From Saprospiraceae bacterium (GTDB taxonomy: Bacteria; Bacteroidota; Bacteroidia; Chitinophagales; Saprospiraceae), in the NCBI GenBank assembly GCA_016717655.1, contig JADKFC010000003.1, positions 248,001 to 312,000 of the forward strand: a DNA stretch of 64,000 bases. Direction: 5' to 3'. The position numbers and the translations under genes are program-made. Shown piece by piece: positions 28,466 through 40,999 of this stretch (position 1 is the first letter of the stretch; every line of letters starts with the position of its first letter). Below the pieces are notes generated by a model. The model ran no database searches, was not told where the DNA came from, and saw only the letters and a program-made list of their open reading frames with translations.

Positions 28466-31400
28466 ATGAGTAGAATCTTCTTGGTTGCAGTATTATGCAT
28501 AACCATGTCATTTGAGTTATTTGCACAAATAACCTCACCTCCTATACCTTGTCTCACAGGGAATGAAAATACTTGTAAATGCACTACCTCACCAATTTTA
28601 TGTACAATTGATGACTTAGATGGGTTTTCTTATTCAATGACCAATTTTCGCACCCTCAAGATGGGGTCCAACCAATGTGTCCCGGCCAAGAAGGCTGGAA
28701 CCACTTCCCATAACCCTACCTGGTTTGCCTTTATAGCATGGTGTGAGGAGCTGACACTTGAGGTTATCCTTTAGAAGTTGCAACAATCCTCCTAACCCGC
28801 CAGGGTGTAATTCAGTAGGAATACAGGCAGCAGTATATTCAAATTGTAGCTTAGATCCAAATTCAATAGTGGCTGGTGGATGTGCAACTGACCCTAGCTT
28901 ATGCGACCCGAGTGGAGTAAGAGTGCTAAATTTAACTGGTATGACAGTTGGTAGTGTGTATTACTTTTTAGTAGATGGATGCTGTAATTCGGCTTGTGAT
29001 GTAGAAATAGATGTGGTAGGTTCATGTGGACAAAATTCCATCAGCAATTGGTTTGGAGATATTGATGGTCCTGATATTATTTGTAAACCAGATGCGACAA
29101 AAACATATACCATAACAAAATTAGAAGGTGCAATAGTTTATTATTGGTATATTGATGGTACTTTAGTTCAGTCTGGTCAATTTCTGACTATGCCTAATCT
29201 CAATTTTTCAGGTGTTTCACCAGGAATGCATACAATTTGTGTTGATGCAGCCAATTTACCCTGTATAGAAGAAGCAGATTTTCCTCCCCAATTATGTAAG
29301 GAAGTATGTGTATCTCCTTCTCCTGCAGAAGCTGGTACCATCAATACCAATCCCAATCCCGCCTGCCCCGGACAAACGGTCAATGTAAGTGTTACTGGCT
29401 TTAATTCGGCAACCGATTTTATTGAACATGTTTTTGTAACAGATCCTTCGGGTGTCATTGTTCAAGTATTTGCAGGTACTACTGGTACCATCCTCAGCAA
29501 TATTTGTGAAGAATATACAGTCTACAGTTTAAATTACTACGATGTATGTATGGACTTTCCTGTACCGGCAGTGGGCATGAATGTTTCTGATTTTGATTGC
29601 ATGGGATGTGGCTGTGAGCTCACCTCAAAAGTAGTTTCATTTGAAGACAATCAACCTCCCGTTTTGTCAATCCACCTGTAGGCGGAACCTTTGCCTGTAT
29701 TCTGCAATCCACCCCGATGGGGCCGCTCAATTTTACAGACAATTGCATCCCGGCAGGCAGTGTTCCAGGTACGGAAACCGGCGTTACCAATGCATGTGAT
29801 GGGGGTCTCATCACCCGTGAGTGGGAAATAACTGATGTTTGTGGCAATACTACAACCCATACCATCATGCTGGATGTAGATCCTGTAGCCATTGCTGCCT
29901 TTATCAACCCTCCGGCAGACATAACCATCAATTGTGCAGACCTACTACCTGTTAACCTCAACCTCAGTTACACCAATGGGGGCACAGCCCCTTGTCTGAT
30001 TTCAGGCACGGTGGTGGCAGATGTAGTGGAGAACTATACTCCCTGTGACGGAGGTACAGTAACCTATACCTGGGAATTTACAGATGAATGTGATCGTACG
30101 ATTACCCATGTGCGAACCATTACCATCACTCCTTTGGTTCAGGCCGCCTTCACCAGTCCTCCGGCAGATATTACGGTAGATTGCAGCATGGTGCCGGCTA
30201 CAGCACCCAACCTGAATTATACCAATGGTATGACCGGCTCGTGCCTCATAGCGGGTAATGTGCCTTTTATGGTACAAGGCTCCGCACCTACAGCCTGTGG
30301 CGGTGAATTCTTTTTTGTGTGGACCTATACAGACCAATGTGATCGCACCATAACCCATACCCAAAAAATAACGGTGACCCCTCTGCCTGAGGGCAATTTT
30401 GTCAACCCACCGGATGATATCACGGTGGATTGTAATGCCATACCGGCGAGCGGTACCCCTGTGACCTTTACCAACGGGCTCACAGGCGCCTGCCAGGTGC
30501 TTGCCAACGTAGTGCCCACCGTTGGGGGTACGGGTGATCAATGTGGAGGTACCATCTTTTTTGCCTATTCCTACACAGATCAGTGCAACCGTAGTAAGGT
30601 TGATACTCAGTTTGTGGAAATCAATCCCATACCTGAACCTGTGTTTCTAAACCCACCGGCCAATGTCACAGTAAGTTGTGAAAACAGACCAACAACACTT
30701 CCGGTCCTTCAGGTTTCTAATGCACCGGCACCCTGCCCAATTACAGACAATGTAACAGCTACGGTTTCCGGCAGTGCCACCGAATGTGGAGGTACCCTTA
30801 CCTATACCTGGCAATATGTCGACATCTGTTCACGGGTTATTGCACACACGCAGACAGTAACAGTGAATCCCATGCCTCAAGGTAATTTTGTAAATCCTCC
30901 CCCTGATGTTACTGTCAATTGTAATCAGGTGCCCACCAGTGGCCCCAATCTCACCATCATGAATACGGGCTTAGGAACTTGTGCCATCAATCAGTCCGTA
31001 CCTGCCGTACAGAGTGGATCAGGAAGTCAATGCGGTGGTACCATTACCTACACTTGGACCCACACCGATCAGTGCAACAGAACTACTACCCATGAGCAGA
31101 ATATTGAGATAACACCTCTTATTCCGCCATCTTTTGTAAATCCACCGGCAAACATTACGGTCAATTGCAACCAGGTACCCACCAGTGCACCCAATCTGGT
31201 TGCCGCCAACAACGACCCCAATTGTCCGATCAATGCCAGTGTAACACCTACCCAATCGGGAAGCGCCACTCAATGTGGGGGCACAATCACTTATACCTGG
31301 ACATTCACAGATCCTTGCGGACAGACCATTACGCATACACAGACTGTAACTGTGACACCCGTGTTGCAGCCCATGTTTGTAAGTCCGCCGGCAGATATCA

Positions 31401-34400
31401 CGGTCAATTGCAACATGGTGCCCAGTAGTGGAGCAACACTCGTAGCTGCCAACAACGATCCCAATTGTCCGATCACCGCCAATGTCACTCCCACTCAATC
31501 GGGAAGTGCTACACAATGCGGAGGTGAAATTACTATACCTGGACCTTCACCGATCCGTACCGGACCATCACGAATGTTCAAAAGTAACCGTGACGCCCGT
31601 ACAAGAACCTGTGTTTGTTAGTCCTCCGGCTAATATCACGGTAAATTGTGATATGATCCCTACCAGTGGTGCCACACTTGTAGCTGCCAACAATGATCCC
31701 AACTGTCCGATCACAGCCAATGTTACCCCAACTCAATCTGGAACTGCTACCATTTGTGGTGGGTCTATCACCTACACCTGGACCTATACCGATGTGTGTA
31801 ACCGCACCATTACCCATACACAAACCGTCACTGTCACTCCGATGCCCCTGCCTGCTTTTGTGAATCCGCCTCCCAGTCAGAACATCACCTGTGATCAGAT
31901 ACCGTCTTCGGCACCTACCTTAACAGTTACCAACAATGTTCCAGGTGGATGCAACATTAACCAAACCGTAACACCGGTGCAAAGTGGCAATGGTACCATT
32001 TGTGGAGGCACCATTACTTACACCTGGACCTTTACAGACCAATGCAACCGCACCATCACCCACGTGCAGAATCTTACCATTACTCCATTGCCTCCTCCAG
32101 CCTTTGTGAATCCACCAGCCAACATCACTGTCAACTGCGATCAGATACCTGCAGCGGGTACTGTATTGTCGGTCTCCAATGGATCAGCTGTGTGTCCAAT
32201 CACAGCTATGGTGACACCCGTGCAATCTGGAACTGCAGATATGTGTGGAGGTTTAATTACCTATACCTGGACGTTTACTGACCAGTGTAACCGCACGATC
32301 AACCATGCACAGACCGTTACAGTCAATCCTATGCCTATTGCTGCTTTTGTAAGTCCACCAGCCAACATCACGGTAAACTGTGATGCCATACCGGCAGCCG
32401 GTGCTGTGTTAACGGCTACCAATGGTTCAGCAACCTGCCCGATCAATGCCATGGTGACACCCGTGCAAACGGGCAGTGCCACTATTTGTGGGGGCGTAAT
32501 TACTTATACCTGGACTTTTACCGACCCGTGTAACCGTACCATCAGTCACCAGCAAACGGTCAATGTGACACCGATGTTGCCGCCGGTGTTTTTAAATCCG
32601 CCCAGCAACTTAAACGTGACTTGTGAAAACGTTCCAACCTCTGCTCCCAATCTTACTGTGAGTAATGGCGGTCCGGTGGGGTGTAACATCAACGAATCGG
32701 TGCCCGCTGTTTTAGAAGGAACACCCAATGCTTGCGGTGGTTCTTTTAATTATAGATGGACTTACACAGACGTATGCGGTCGAACTATTCAGCATGTTCA
32801 AACGATCAATGTATCACCCGTATCACCGGGAAATTTCTTAAATGTACCTTCTAATGTCGTGGTAAGTTGTGACATGGCTCCCCTGCCTACGGCTTTCCCA
32901 AATCTTACTTTTACAAACAATTCTACCGGCAATTGCAGCATCAATGCTACCGTAACGCCAGTTGTAACGGGATCGGCTACCAGCTGTGGTGGAACCATCA
33001 CAGCAACCTGGACCTATACAGATTTTTGTGGAAGGACATCTACGGAAATCCAAGTGGTTACGGTTCAACCAGCTCCATTGGCCGCTTTTTCAGGAGTACC
33101 TCCTGACATTACGGTAGCCTGTGGAGATTTGATCAATACACCTATATCCATCAACTATTCCAACAACCTGACCGGTGCTTGTGGTATTTCGGGCAGCGTG
33201 CAGAACGTGAGAAACGGCACTGTATCTTATTGCGGAGGAACCCTGCAGGATGTATGGGTATTTACCGACCCATGCGGCAGGACCATATCAGCCAGCAGGT
33301 TGATTACGTTGTTGCCCGCCCCTCCGCCTGCATTTACAAGTCTGCCAGCCAATGTAACGGTGAGTTGCGAAGATGTATACAATGTAAACACGGTTCTTAA
33401 TTATACCAATGGTCAAACAGGCGTTTGTGAAATTTCAGGAACGGTTTCTCCCGTAGAAAGCGGATCATTTGACGCTTGTGGAGGTCAGGTGTTTTATACC
33501 TGGTCGTTTACCGATCAGTGCAACCGATCCATTACCCACACCATGTCCATGACCATTGAGCCTGCACCCGATCCTGATTGGGTAGATGCGCCGGGTGATG
33601 AAAATTTGGATTGTGGAGGCGTCAACAATCCACCCCCTTTTATTGTGGTGACCAATGGTCTTACGGGTCCATGCGGCATCAATATCAACGCCCCATTGGT
33701 AAGTGTTACCCAAAATGGAGGTACCTATACCAATAAGTGGGAGTACACCCATCCATGTACGGGAGATGTATTTACCCATACGCAGACTACTTTTACCATC
33801 GAAGCACCCAATATTTTTGTGCAAGATCCCGACATAGAAATTTGTGCGGGGGCTATTTTTGATTTGTCGACCATTGAAGTCATCGATCTCAATGGCACTA
33901 ACCCGGTCATTACCTATCACTCTACCCTTCCGGCTGATCCATCCAATGAGATCTTGCCAGAAATCATGCCCAATGCAGGAGATGTTTATTTTATAAGGGG
34001 CTTAAATGATGAGGGATGTGATGATATAGTTGTTATTTACTTTAACGTGGTAGATGCACCTAATGCCGGTGGAGACGGCAATGCCAGGATTTGTAATGAC
34101 GGCAGTGTACTAAATCTTACCACCCTGCTAAATGGAGGTGCTCAGCCTGGTGGTTCCTGGGTACAATTAGGTGGAAGTAATTTAAATCTTTCTGCCCCTA
34201 CAGCAGTTAATTTTAACGGGGTGACCCCGGGAAGTTATAATCTCGCTTATATTGTAGAGAGCCAGTTTGAGTGCCCGCCGGATACTGCCTTTTTTGCTAT
34301 AACCGTCACTCAAAAAATTGTGCTCAATTTGGTCGCTGTAGACTGTGTGCCGGGAGGGACCTGGGAAGTAAAACTTACTTCCAATGCTCCTACCATTACC

Positions 34401-37400
34401 TCTACCTTGGGTACTGTGCAGAAGTTGACCCTTGATACCTTCAGAATTTTCAATATTCCGCAGTCACAGGGCATTACCATCAACGCGGCCTCATCCAACA
34501 ACGTGTGTCAGGCTTCTCTGGTTTTGACAGCACCCAACTGTGCTTGTCCGTTTGTGCCTGAACCAACCGGCACACCTATTTATACTGCATGTGAATCGGC
34601 CAATACTTCAATTGTGATGACGGTGGCAGTACCCGCAGGCATGCAGGCCAATTGGTACAATCAGGCGGTTGGAGGCACGGCGTTGGTGTCCAATAGTCTG
34701 AGTTATACCCACACCAATGGACTGCCCGGGGTCTACAATTATTATGTAGAGACCTATGATCCGGCCAATGGATGTTATAGTCTGACGAGACTGGCCATCC
34801 AGGTAGAAATTTTTGCCAACCCTGTTGTGTCCAATTTCATGTTGACCAAGTGTGATACCCTCAACAATGGAGCTGAATTATTTAATATCAATGCGGCTCA
34901 TGGTAATATTACTTCCTTGGCCAATACCATATCTTACCACCTTAGTCAGGCAGATGCAATTGCAGGTTCCAATGCATTGACATCACCCTATGCCAATGTA
35001 AACAGTCCACAAAAATTGTTTGCCCTGGTTACCAATCAAGCCGGTTGTAAAAATATTGCAGAACTTGACCTCTCCTTAAATCCTGTACCGGCTCCATTGT
35101 TGACGGTAGAAGATGAGTCTTGTTTGGGCAGTGCCGATGGTATGCTGACGGCAGTCAATCCAAATGCTTCTCAAACCCTCAGGTACACGCTCGACAATCA
35201 AAACTGGTCGAACACAGGGGTCTTCAATAATTTGGGCGTAAGCAATTATATCTTAACTGCCGAAAACCAATTTTTGTGTAGAAGTCAACAACCCTTTGCC
35301 ATTGATGCAGGTTTGCTGATCCAGATACAGACCTTCTCTGCTGTCTGCGACAACAAAGGCACTCTATCGGATGCCAGTGATGATGTGTACCATATAACTT
35401 TGCTGGTAGGTAACAACCTCAATATTGCGGGCAGTTTCACCTTGACGGGTACCAATGGATTTAGTAATCAATACAACTACAATACCAATTATACCTTTGA
35501 TTTGCCGGCCAATGGAGCTACGGTTACTTTTACTCTGACCGATACAGACAGGTCATGTACTGCCAGCCGGGTCATTGGTCCACTCAATTCATGTTCCACA
35601 GATTGTGTAGCAAGTCTTGAAATCATCAGCCTCAACTGTAATGGCAATAATACGCCTTCGGATCCGAATGATGATTTTTATGAGATGTCATTTAGGGCCA
35701 CAGCGCTCAATGGTTCGACAACCAACACGTATATTTTATTTGTTGACAATGTGCCAAAGGGCAACTACATGTATGGCATTACTTATAGTATCAATATTGT
35801 TGCCACCAACCTGTTGGCTACCGTAAGGGCCCAGGATGCAGAAGACGTGCAGTGTGCCGATAGTGAAGACATTGGTCCACTCAACAACTGTTCTGACCAA
35901 TGTATATTGAATGCCATTGTAGAATCTGTCAACTGTGTAAACCCTGGAGGAAGTCCTAGTCCTTTGGATGATTATTACGAAGTGAAAATTAAAGCTTCCA
36001 TCATCAATGGAGGAAGTAGCACGGGTTATTCAGTCAGGACTACAGCAGGCGCCAATTTTAACGGCACCTATAATACCACCCTTACCTTCAACATTCCGGC
36101 TATCGGTCAGAACGAGGTATTAAACATTACGGACAGTGGTAATAGCGCGTGCAATACTATGTTGGACCTGGATGTACTGGAACCTTGTTCCGGACCTTGT
36201 GAGGTAAAAGTGGAAATTGTAGATTACGATTGTAGTGACAATGGTACTACCAACAATTCAAATGATGATGTTTACACCATAACCGTGCTTACTACATTGG
36301 TGAATGGGGGAAATTCAGCTGATTATATTCTGACGGTAGATGGCAACAACTATCCGGGAAAATACGGACAAGCCTTGGTTATTACCTTACCGGCCGACAG
36401 TAAGGCACACAACATCAGTGTGACAGATGTGGTAAGTGCGGAATGTAAGGGTATGGCACAAACCGATTTGTTGCTGCCATGCTCAATGCCGTGTACCATC
36501 AATGCTACTGTGCTTAGTTATGACTGCAACAACGGAGGCACTACAAGTGACATTTCTGATGATACCTATACCGTGACCGTCATCGCCAACGCTTCCAACG
36601 GAGGTAGTGGTTTTACAGCTGTTGTTGATGGAAAATCAACGAATGGAGTTTATGGACAAAATCTGGTACTGAATTTTCCAGCAGATAACCTGGTACACGT
36701 GATTACCATTACCGATAAGGGCAATGGAATCTGTACGGCCATGGTGAGTACCCCTTTGCTTGCACCTTGTTCGGGTCCTTGTGAAATCAATGCGGTGGTC
36801 AGCAATATCCAGTGCAACAACAACGGCACCAACAACACAGATGCAGATGATGTATTTACCTTTGATTTGTTGGTAACGGGCAACAATACCCAGTGGAAGA
36901 TTGATCAATTGGGTGGGGTAGATGGATTTGTGGGTAATAAAGTTACCCTCGGACCCTTCCAGATTGCCAATGGAGAAAATACTTTCCTGGTGTATTATGC
37001 CAACAGCCCTAATTGCAAACAGCAGGTGACGCTGACAATACCGGCAACTTGCAGTCAATGCGTACAAACCGTTGATGCGGGTACCGGTGGTGAGCTGTCT
37101 TGTACCCAAAACTCTATCTTGTTGTCAGGTACCGGATCACCCAATGGCATTTATCAGTGGCTGTTGAATGGCAATGTGGTTACCTCAGCCAATACGCTTG
37201 TAGCTGGAGAGGCTGGCTGGTATTACTTCAAGGGAATTTATCCGGATGGCTGTGTTGCCATAGATTCGGTTTTGATTACCATTGACGATGACTTGCCTGT
37301 TGTGTCGGTTATTCGCGGACAAGACCTCACCTGTGAGATCGATGAGGTTTTACTCGAGGCAACTGCCAGCGGCAACAACTTGAAGTATGAATGGTCGACC

Positions 37401-38564
37401 GAAGTAGGCGTAGTTATTGGAGAAGGCTTGACTTTAAAAGTGACAGAAGAAGGCAAGTATTATTTCAGGGCGTACAACACTTTAACAGGATGTAGTTCTG
37501 CTAAAATTTTAGTAGAGGTATTGAAGGATACAGAAGAACCTTCGAGCGTAATCTATGCCCGACCTACCCTTGTCTTTGATTGTGTGATCAAAACGATTAC
37601 CCTTTATAATGACAACGAAGCCGATGTATCGTACACCTGGAGGGTGGATGGCAATCTATTGTCCAATAATAAGACTGTAGATATTAGCACTACCGGTAAT
37701 TATTCTTTGATTGCCATAGATACCTTATCGGGTTGTTGGAGTGAGTCCAATCTTCCCATCACCTCTCTGATAGAGTATCCAATTATCAATTTGGTGGTAG
37801 AGGATACCCTTGATTGTGTGACCAGTTCTACCTTTATCAGTTCAGAAGGATCGCAGGTAGGAACAACGATAGAATACCTGTGGCAGGATAAAAACAGAAA
37901 AAACCTGTCTACAGCTCCGGGTAAGATCGAAGTAACAGAACCTGGCACGTACTATTTGATTTTGAAAGACAATTCCAACGGCTGTACCAATGAAGATACT
38001 GCCATGGTTGAAGTTTTTGAGAATGAAATAGACATAGCCCTTCCGCTGACCATTTTTGTCCAGGAAGGAGATACCGTAAGGTTAAATACCATTTTAAATA
38101 TTCCGGCATCAGAAATCCAATCTATTCAATGGACACCTACTACGAATCTGAGTTGTACAGATTGTCTCAATCCTGTCGTCACAGTTCCTGAAGATGCTAC
38201 CTATACCATTGAGGTGGTTGATATTTATGGATGTAAGGCAGTGGCCACGGTGAGGCTGCTGATTACAAAACAAGAGATAGTCAACATCCCCAATGTTATT
38301 GAGACCAACAATGGTTCGAATGGTGGCTTTACCTTGTATGGCAATGACCAGGTACAGCGCATCAACTACCTCAAGATCTATGACCGATGGGGCAATTTGA
38401 TGTTTTTCAATGAAAACTTTGAACCCAACCAGCCCTCATTGGGATGGGATGGCAAGTTCAATGGCAAAGAAGTGGTACCGGGCGTTTTTGTTTATGTATT
38501 TGAAGTTGAAATTGCAGGCAGTGGCCCACGGGTTTATGCTGGCGATTTGACCGTAGTAAGATAA
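28466..38564 (+). CDS. Giant T9SS adhesin-like surface protein with type B sorting domain, four frameshifts
   Basis: One gene of about 3,367 codons after correction. Domain order: signal peptide (28466-28530, ending ELFAQ); a Cys-rich N-terminal region; 17 repeats of about 81 residues at 29663-33815; an Ig/PKD-like linker region; six repeats of about 95 residues at 35318-37060; four Ig-like repeats to 38250; and a gliding-motility-associated (T9SS type B) C-terminal domain (LKIYDRWGNLMFF, GWDGKFNGKEVVPGVFVY, YAGDLTVVR). The frame breaks near 28757 (one extra base), 29661, 31537 and 31582 (one missing each); the corrected length divides by three. The protein should be exported by the T9SS and attached to the cell surface, probably with a PorP/SprF partner. 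Adhesion is inferred from architecture. Confidence 0.88.
29663..33815 (+). repeat. 17-unit Cys-rich tandem repeat within the adhesin gene
   Basis: Units of about 244 bp (80-83 residues) built on one pattern: FVNPPANITVNC, a variable middle with NCPI, QSGSATQCGGTITYTW and FTDQCNRTITHTQTVTV. Four Cys positions are nearly invariant (VNC, NCPI, QCGG, DQCN), so disulphides within or between units are likely after export. Fifteen central units are regular; the first (29663-29890) and last (33577-33815) are degenerate. Units 6-8 (about 31120-31850) are almost identical at DNA level, a sign of recent duplication. Confidence 0.9.
35318..37060 (+). repeat. Six-unit repeat with acidic loops within the adhesin gene
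   Basis: Six divergent units of about 90-98 residues. Each has a Cys followed by an Asn/Gly/Thr loop and a DD-(V/T/D)-(Y/F) motif (SDASDDVYHIT, SDPNDDFYEMS, NNSNDDVYTIT, SDISDDTYTVT, TDADDVFTFD), then NG-rich strands and a closing LxPCSxPC or similar two-Cys element. The acidic loops could bind calcium, as in other surface repeats; that is inference. Confidence 0.8.
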
Positions 38565-38575
38565 TTTCTACAAAT

Positions 38576-38607
38576 AAAAAGGGGGCTGAATTTCAGCCCC
38601 CTTTTTT
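38576..38607. terminator. Bidirectional terminator after the adhesin gene
   Basis: A strong stem GGGGGCTGAA / TTCAGCCCCC flanked by A5 on the left and T6 on the right. It lies 12 bp after the adhesin stop and just beyond the stop of the convergent 736-residue gene, so it can terminate both. Confidence 0.9.
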
Positions 38608-38609
38608 AT

Positions 38610-40820
38610 TTAATTATTTTCCTTCACCAATTTTCCTCTGTAAATTCCATCGGGTGTTTCGATTGTATACACGTATATGGATGGGGGTAAGTCGGCTGCA
38701 TCAATGGTCATCAGTTGGTTACCTGCATCCATTGTTTCAACAACCTTGCGTACGGTCTTGCCCATGCCATCGTATAGGGTAAAATGAACCTTGCCTCCCT
38801 GGGTCATATTGAGTTCCACCTCAAATGACTGTTGGAATGGGTTGGGATAGATGGTATGACTGAGCTCTTTATGGGCCATTACATTTCTGTAATTAGCTTC
38901 GATGTCTTCCTGGCTGTGAATGCCGGCAAATTTTTCCGCATTGATGTCACCCAGCTGAATTTGTAAGAAACTGATTCCTTCTACATTGGCTTTGACAGAA
39001 TCAAAAGCTGTCCAGTTGGGATGCTCTGCCATGATTTCTGTTTTCATGGCATTGGTATGATCGTTGACCACCAAAGAGTAATGGGATTGATCTCCAAAAT
39101 TTTCTATTTCCCCGGTCAGGAATTTGACCATCAATGACAAGTCATCGGTATTGATCTTGCCGTCTTTGTTGAGGTCAGCGGCCAGGTACTGCCAGTTGTG
39201 TGCAAATGACTTTTGGCCCAGAATAACAGAGGTCAGAAGATCCAGGTCTGCCTTGTCGATGTTTTGCAACTCTAAAGCAAGAGGAGCAGGACACTGAAGC
39301 GTATAACTGTAATTTTTCTGCATTACAGTGTCAAATGCAAAAAGCCCTTTATCATCGGTAAGCGTAGAATAAGTAAACTCAGTGGTAGGTACGGTGTCTC
39401 TCTTTTCGGTAATGGTCTTTTTTACGTCCATAAAAAATACCCAATAACCCGATAAGTTTTTGAAACTGTCTTTAGATATTACAGAGGTTGTGTCATAGCT
39501 TATGTTGACCTTGTACAATCTTTTTGGATCATAAAGTTTTAGTTCGCTGCCCTTGACCCCTTTGCCGTAAATATTGCCTACCCAACCTTTGGCTGCAAAC
39601 CTACTGGCTACAGAAACGGGTGGTTTGGGCTTACAATCTTTGATGTTGGCCCCATTGTTTTGAATGTCGAGTTCTACCTCACAGTAGGTTTGATTGCCTC
39701 TGGAATCGGTCACGTACATCCTCACTTTTGACTTACCTACATGCTCACACGTAAAGGTTTTTGACATTTCGTTGGGATCAGGAGAGTAGGAATAACGAAG
39801 CGGATAATTATTGCAGGTTGAATAACTTTTCCAGTTGAGGTCTTTGGCCCAGAGCTGTACCATTCCTTCATCATTGATACCATCATTGTTGTTGTCGATG
39901 CCCATCAGCGCTACAGACAAATTACTCACACACACAGCGATGGGTGCTTTATCGTTTTTGACGGTTACATTGACAAGGCAGGTTTTTTTCTGGCCACAGC
40001 CATATTTAATGGTCATGGTTACTTTGGTAGTACCTACCGGATAGGTGCCTGATATGTTGGCATTTTTTTCGGTGGAATAGGGCGAGTTGTTGGTAATTTC
40101 AAAGTTGCCCCCACAGCTGGAAGGATCAATGACCAGCGGATTGGCAACTACTTTTCCAAATTTACAATCAAAGGCACTGACCGTTATGTCTGGAATGCAA
40201 CTAAAGCCAGGAGGTACACTGTTGACAATTTTGATGGTTTGGGTAAAGGTCCAGCTGCCCTGGTTGTAGTATCCGCCTGAGCTGGGCATTTGACACCAGT
40301 CTATGACCGTCCATTTTCTCAATATCTTTTTACAGTCGGGCGTTACAGTGTAGACGGCGTCGGAATAGGAGTAGCCCAACATCGAACATTCAGCGGGCAC
40401 CCAGGTGGGCTTGCCGGTAACATCAGGATGGGTATTGGGATTGCAACCTTCGAGGGTTACCATGGCGGGCCATACAATCGAAGAGCCATTAAAGTTGCCA
40501 CCAGCTCCAACCGTGATGGTTTGGGTGCAGCTTTGTAAATTCCAATAAGGGTCTTCGATGGTCCATTTTCGGGTGATGTATCCACTGCCGCAGCTGTTGA
40601 GGTAGTAGGTGACAACCGGAGTTCCTGCAGAATGATAGCCTGTACTATTGTGGTAGGTGGCATTTCCGTAAACAGAGAGGTCCCAGAGCTCAGCGTCGCA
40701 ATCAACCGTTACATCGTCAGGACAGATCAGCGCCCAGGTGGGTGCACTGTTGGAAGCTTGGGTGGGCAAATAGGCCAAAAGCAGGCACAATAAGCCCATT
40801 AGGGTGTAGTTTTTTTTCAT
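38610..40820 (-). CDS. Secreted T9SS protein with dockerin-like and type A sorting domains
   Basis: A 736-residue exported protein. The signal peptide ends near QASNSAP (residue 22). The N-terminal half contains HYR/Ig-like segments with paired Cys (CPDDVTVDCDAELWD, CIPDITVSAFDCKFGK). Residues about 555-610 form a dockerin type I-like element with an EF-hand loop (DLNKDGKINTDDLSLMVKFL). The last 80 residues are a T9SS type A sorting domain (YPNPFQQSFEVEL, VHFTLYDGMGKTVRKV, SIYVYTIETPDG, ending KLVKENN). The opening CPDDVTVDC resembles the repeat motif of the adjacent giant adhesin. The role is unknown; a surface or cohesin-like interaction is possible. Confidence 0.85.
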   Translation of the reverse strand: MKKNYTLMGLLCLLLAYLPTQASNSAPTWALICPDDVTVDCDAELWDLSVYGNATYHNSTGYHSAGTPVVTYYLNSCGSGYITRKWTIEDPYWNLQSCTQTITVGAGGNFNGSSIVWPAMVTLEGCNPNTHPDVTGKPTWVPAECSMLGYSYSDAVYTVTPDCKKILRKWTVIDWCQMPSSGGYYNQGSWTFTQTIKIVNSVPPGFSCIPDITVSAFDCKFGKVVANPLVIDPSSCGGNFEITNNSPYSTEKNANISGTYPVGTTKVTMTIKYGCGQKKTCLVNVTVKNDKAPIAVCVSNLSVALMGIDNNNDGINDEGMVQLWAKDLNWKSYSTCNNYPLRYSYSPDPNEMSKTFTCEHVGKSKVRMYVTDSRGNQTYCEVELDIQNNGANIKDCKPKPPVSVASRFAAKGWVGNIYGKGVKGSELKLYDPKRLYKVNISYDTTSVISKDSFKNLSGYWVFFMDVKKTITEKRDTVPTTEFTYSTLTDDKGLFAFDTVMQKNYSYTLQCPAPLALELQNIDKADLDLLTSVILGQKSFAHNWQYLAADLNKDGKINTDDLSLMVKFLTGEIENFGDQSHYSLVVNDHTNAMKTEIMAEHPNWTAFDSVKANVEGISFLQIQLGDINAEKFAGIHSQEDIEANYRNVMAHKELSHTIYPNPFQQSFEVELNMTQGGKVHFTLYDGMGKTVRKVVETMDAGNQLMTIDAADLPPSIYVYTIETPDGIYRGKLVKENN

Positions 40821-40999
40821 GATCTTTGAGACTTTAGTAATAAAAAAATAAACCTAATATATAGAGGTGTTTATATATTAGAACAAACTTACATACATAA
40901 ACGCATAATTTAAAGCATTTTATGTTAAAATTTGGAAAATTAAGTGAAAACCCCTAGAAGAGGAAAGTCAAAAATTCAGCAAAATGAGGTGAAAACCGG

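Noticed and set aside
30002..31516. Long antisense frames within the adhesin repeats (179 and 165 codons)
   Set aside because: They arise because the repeat unit is open on the opposite strand; the products repeat with the same period and have no protein-like features.
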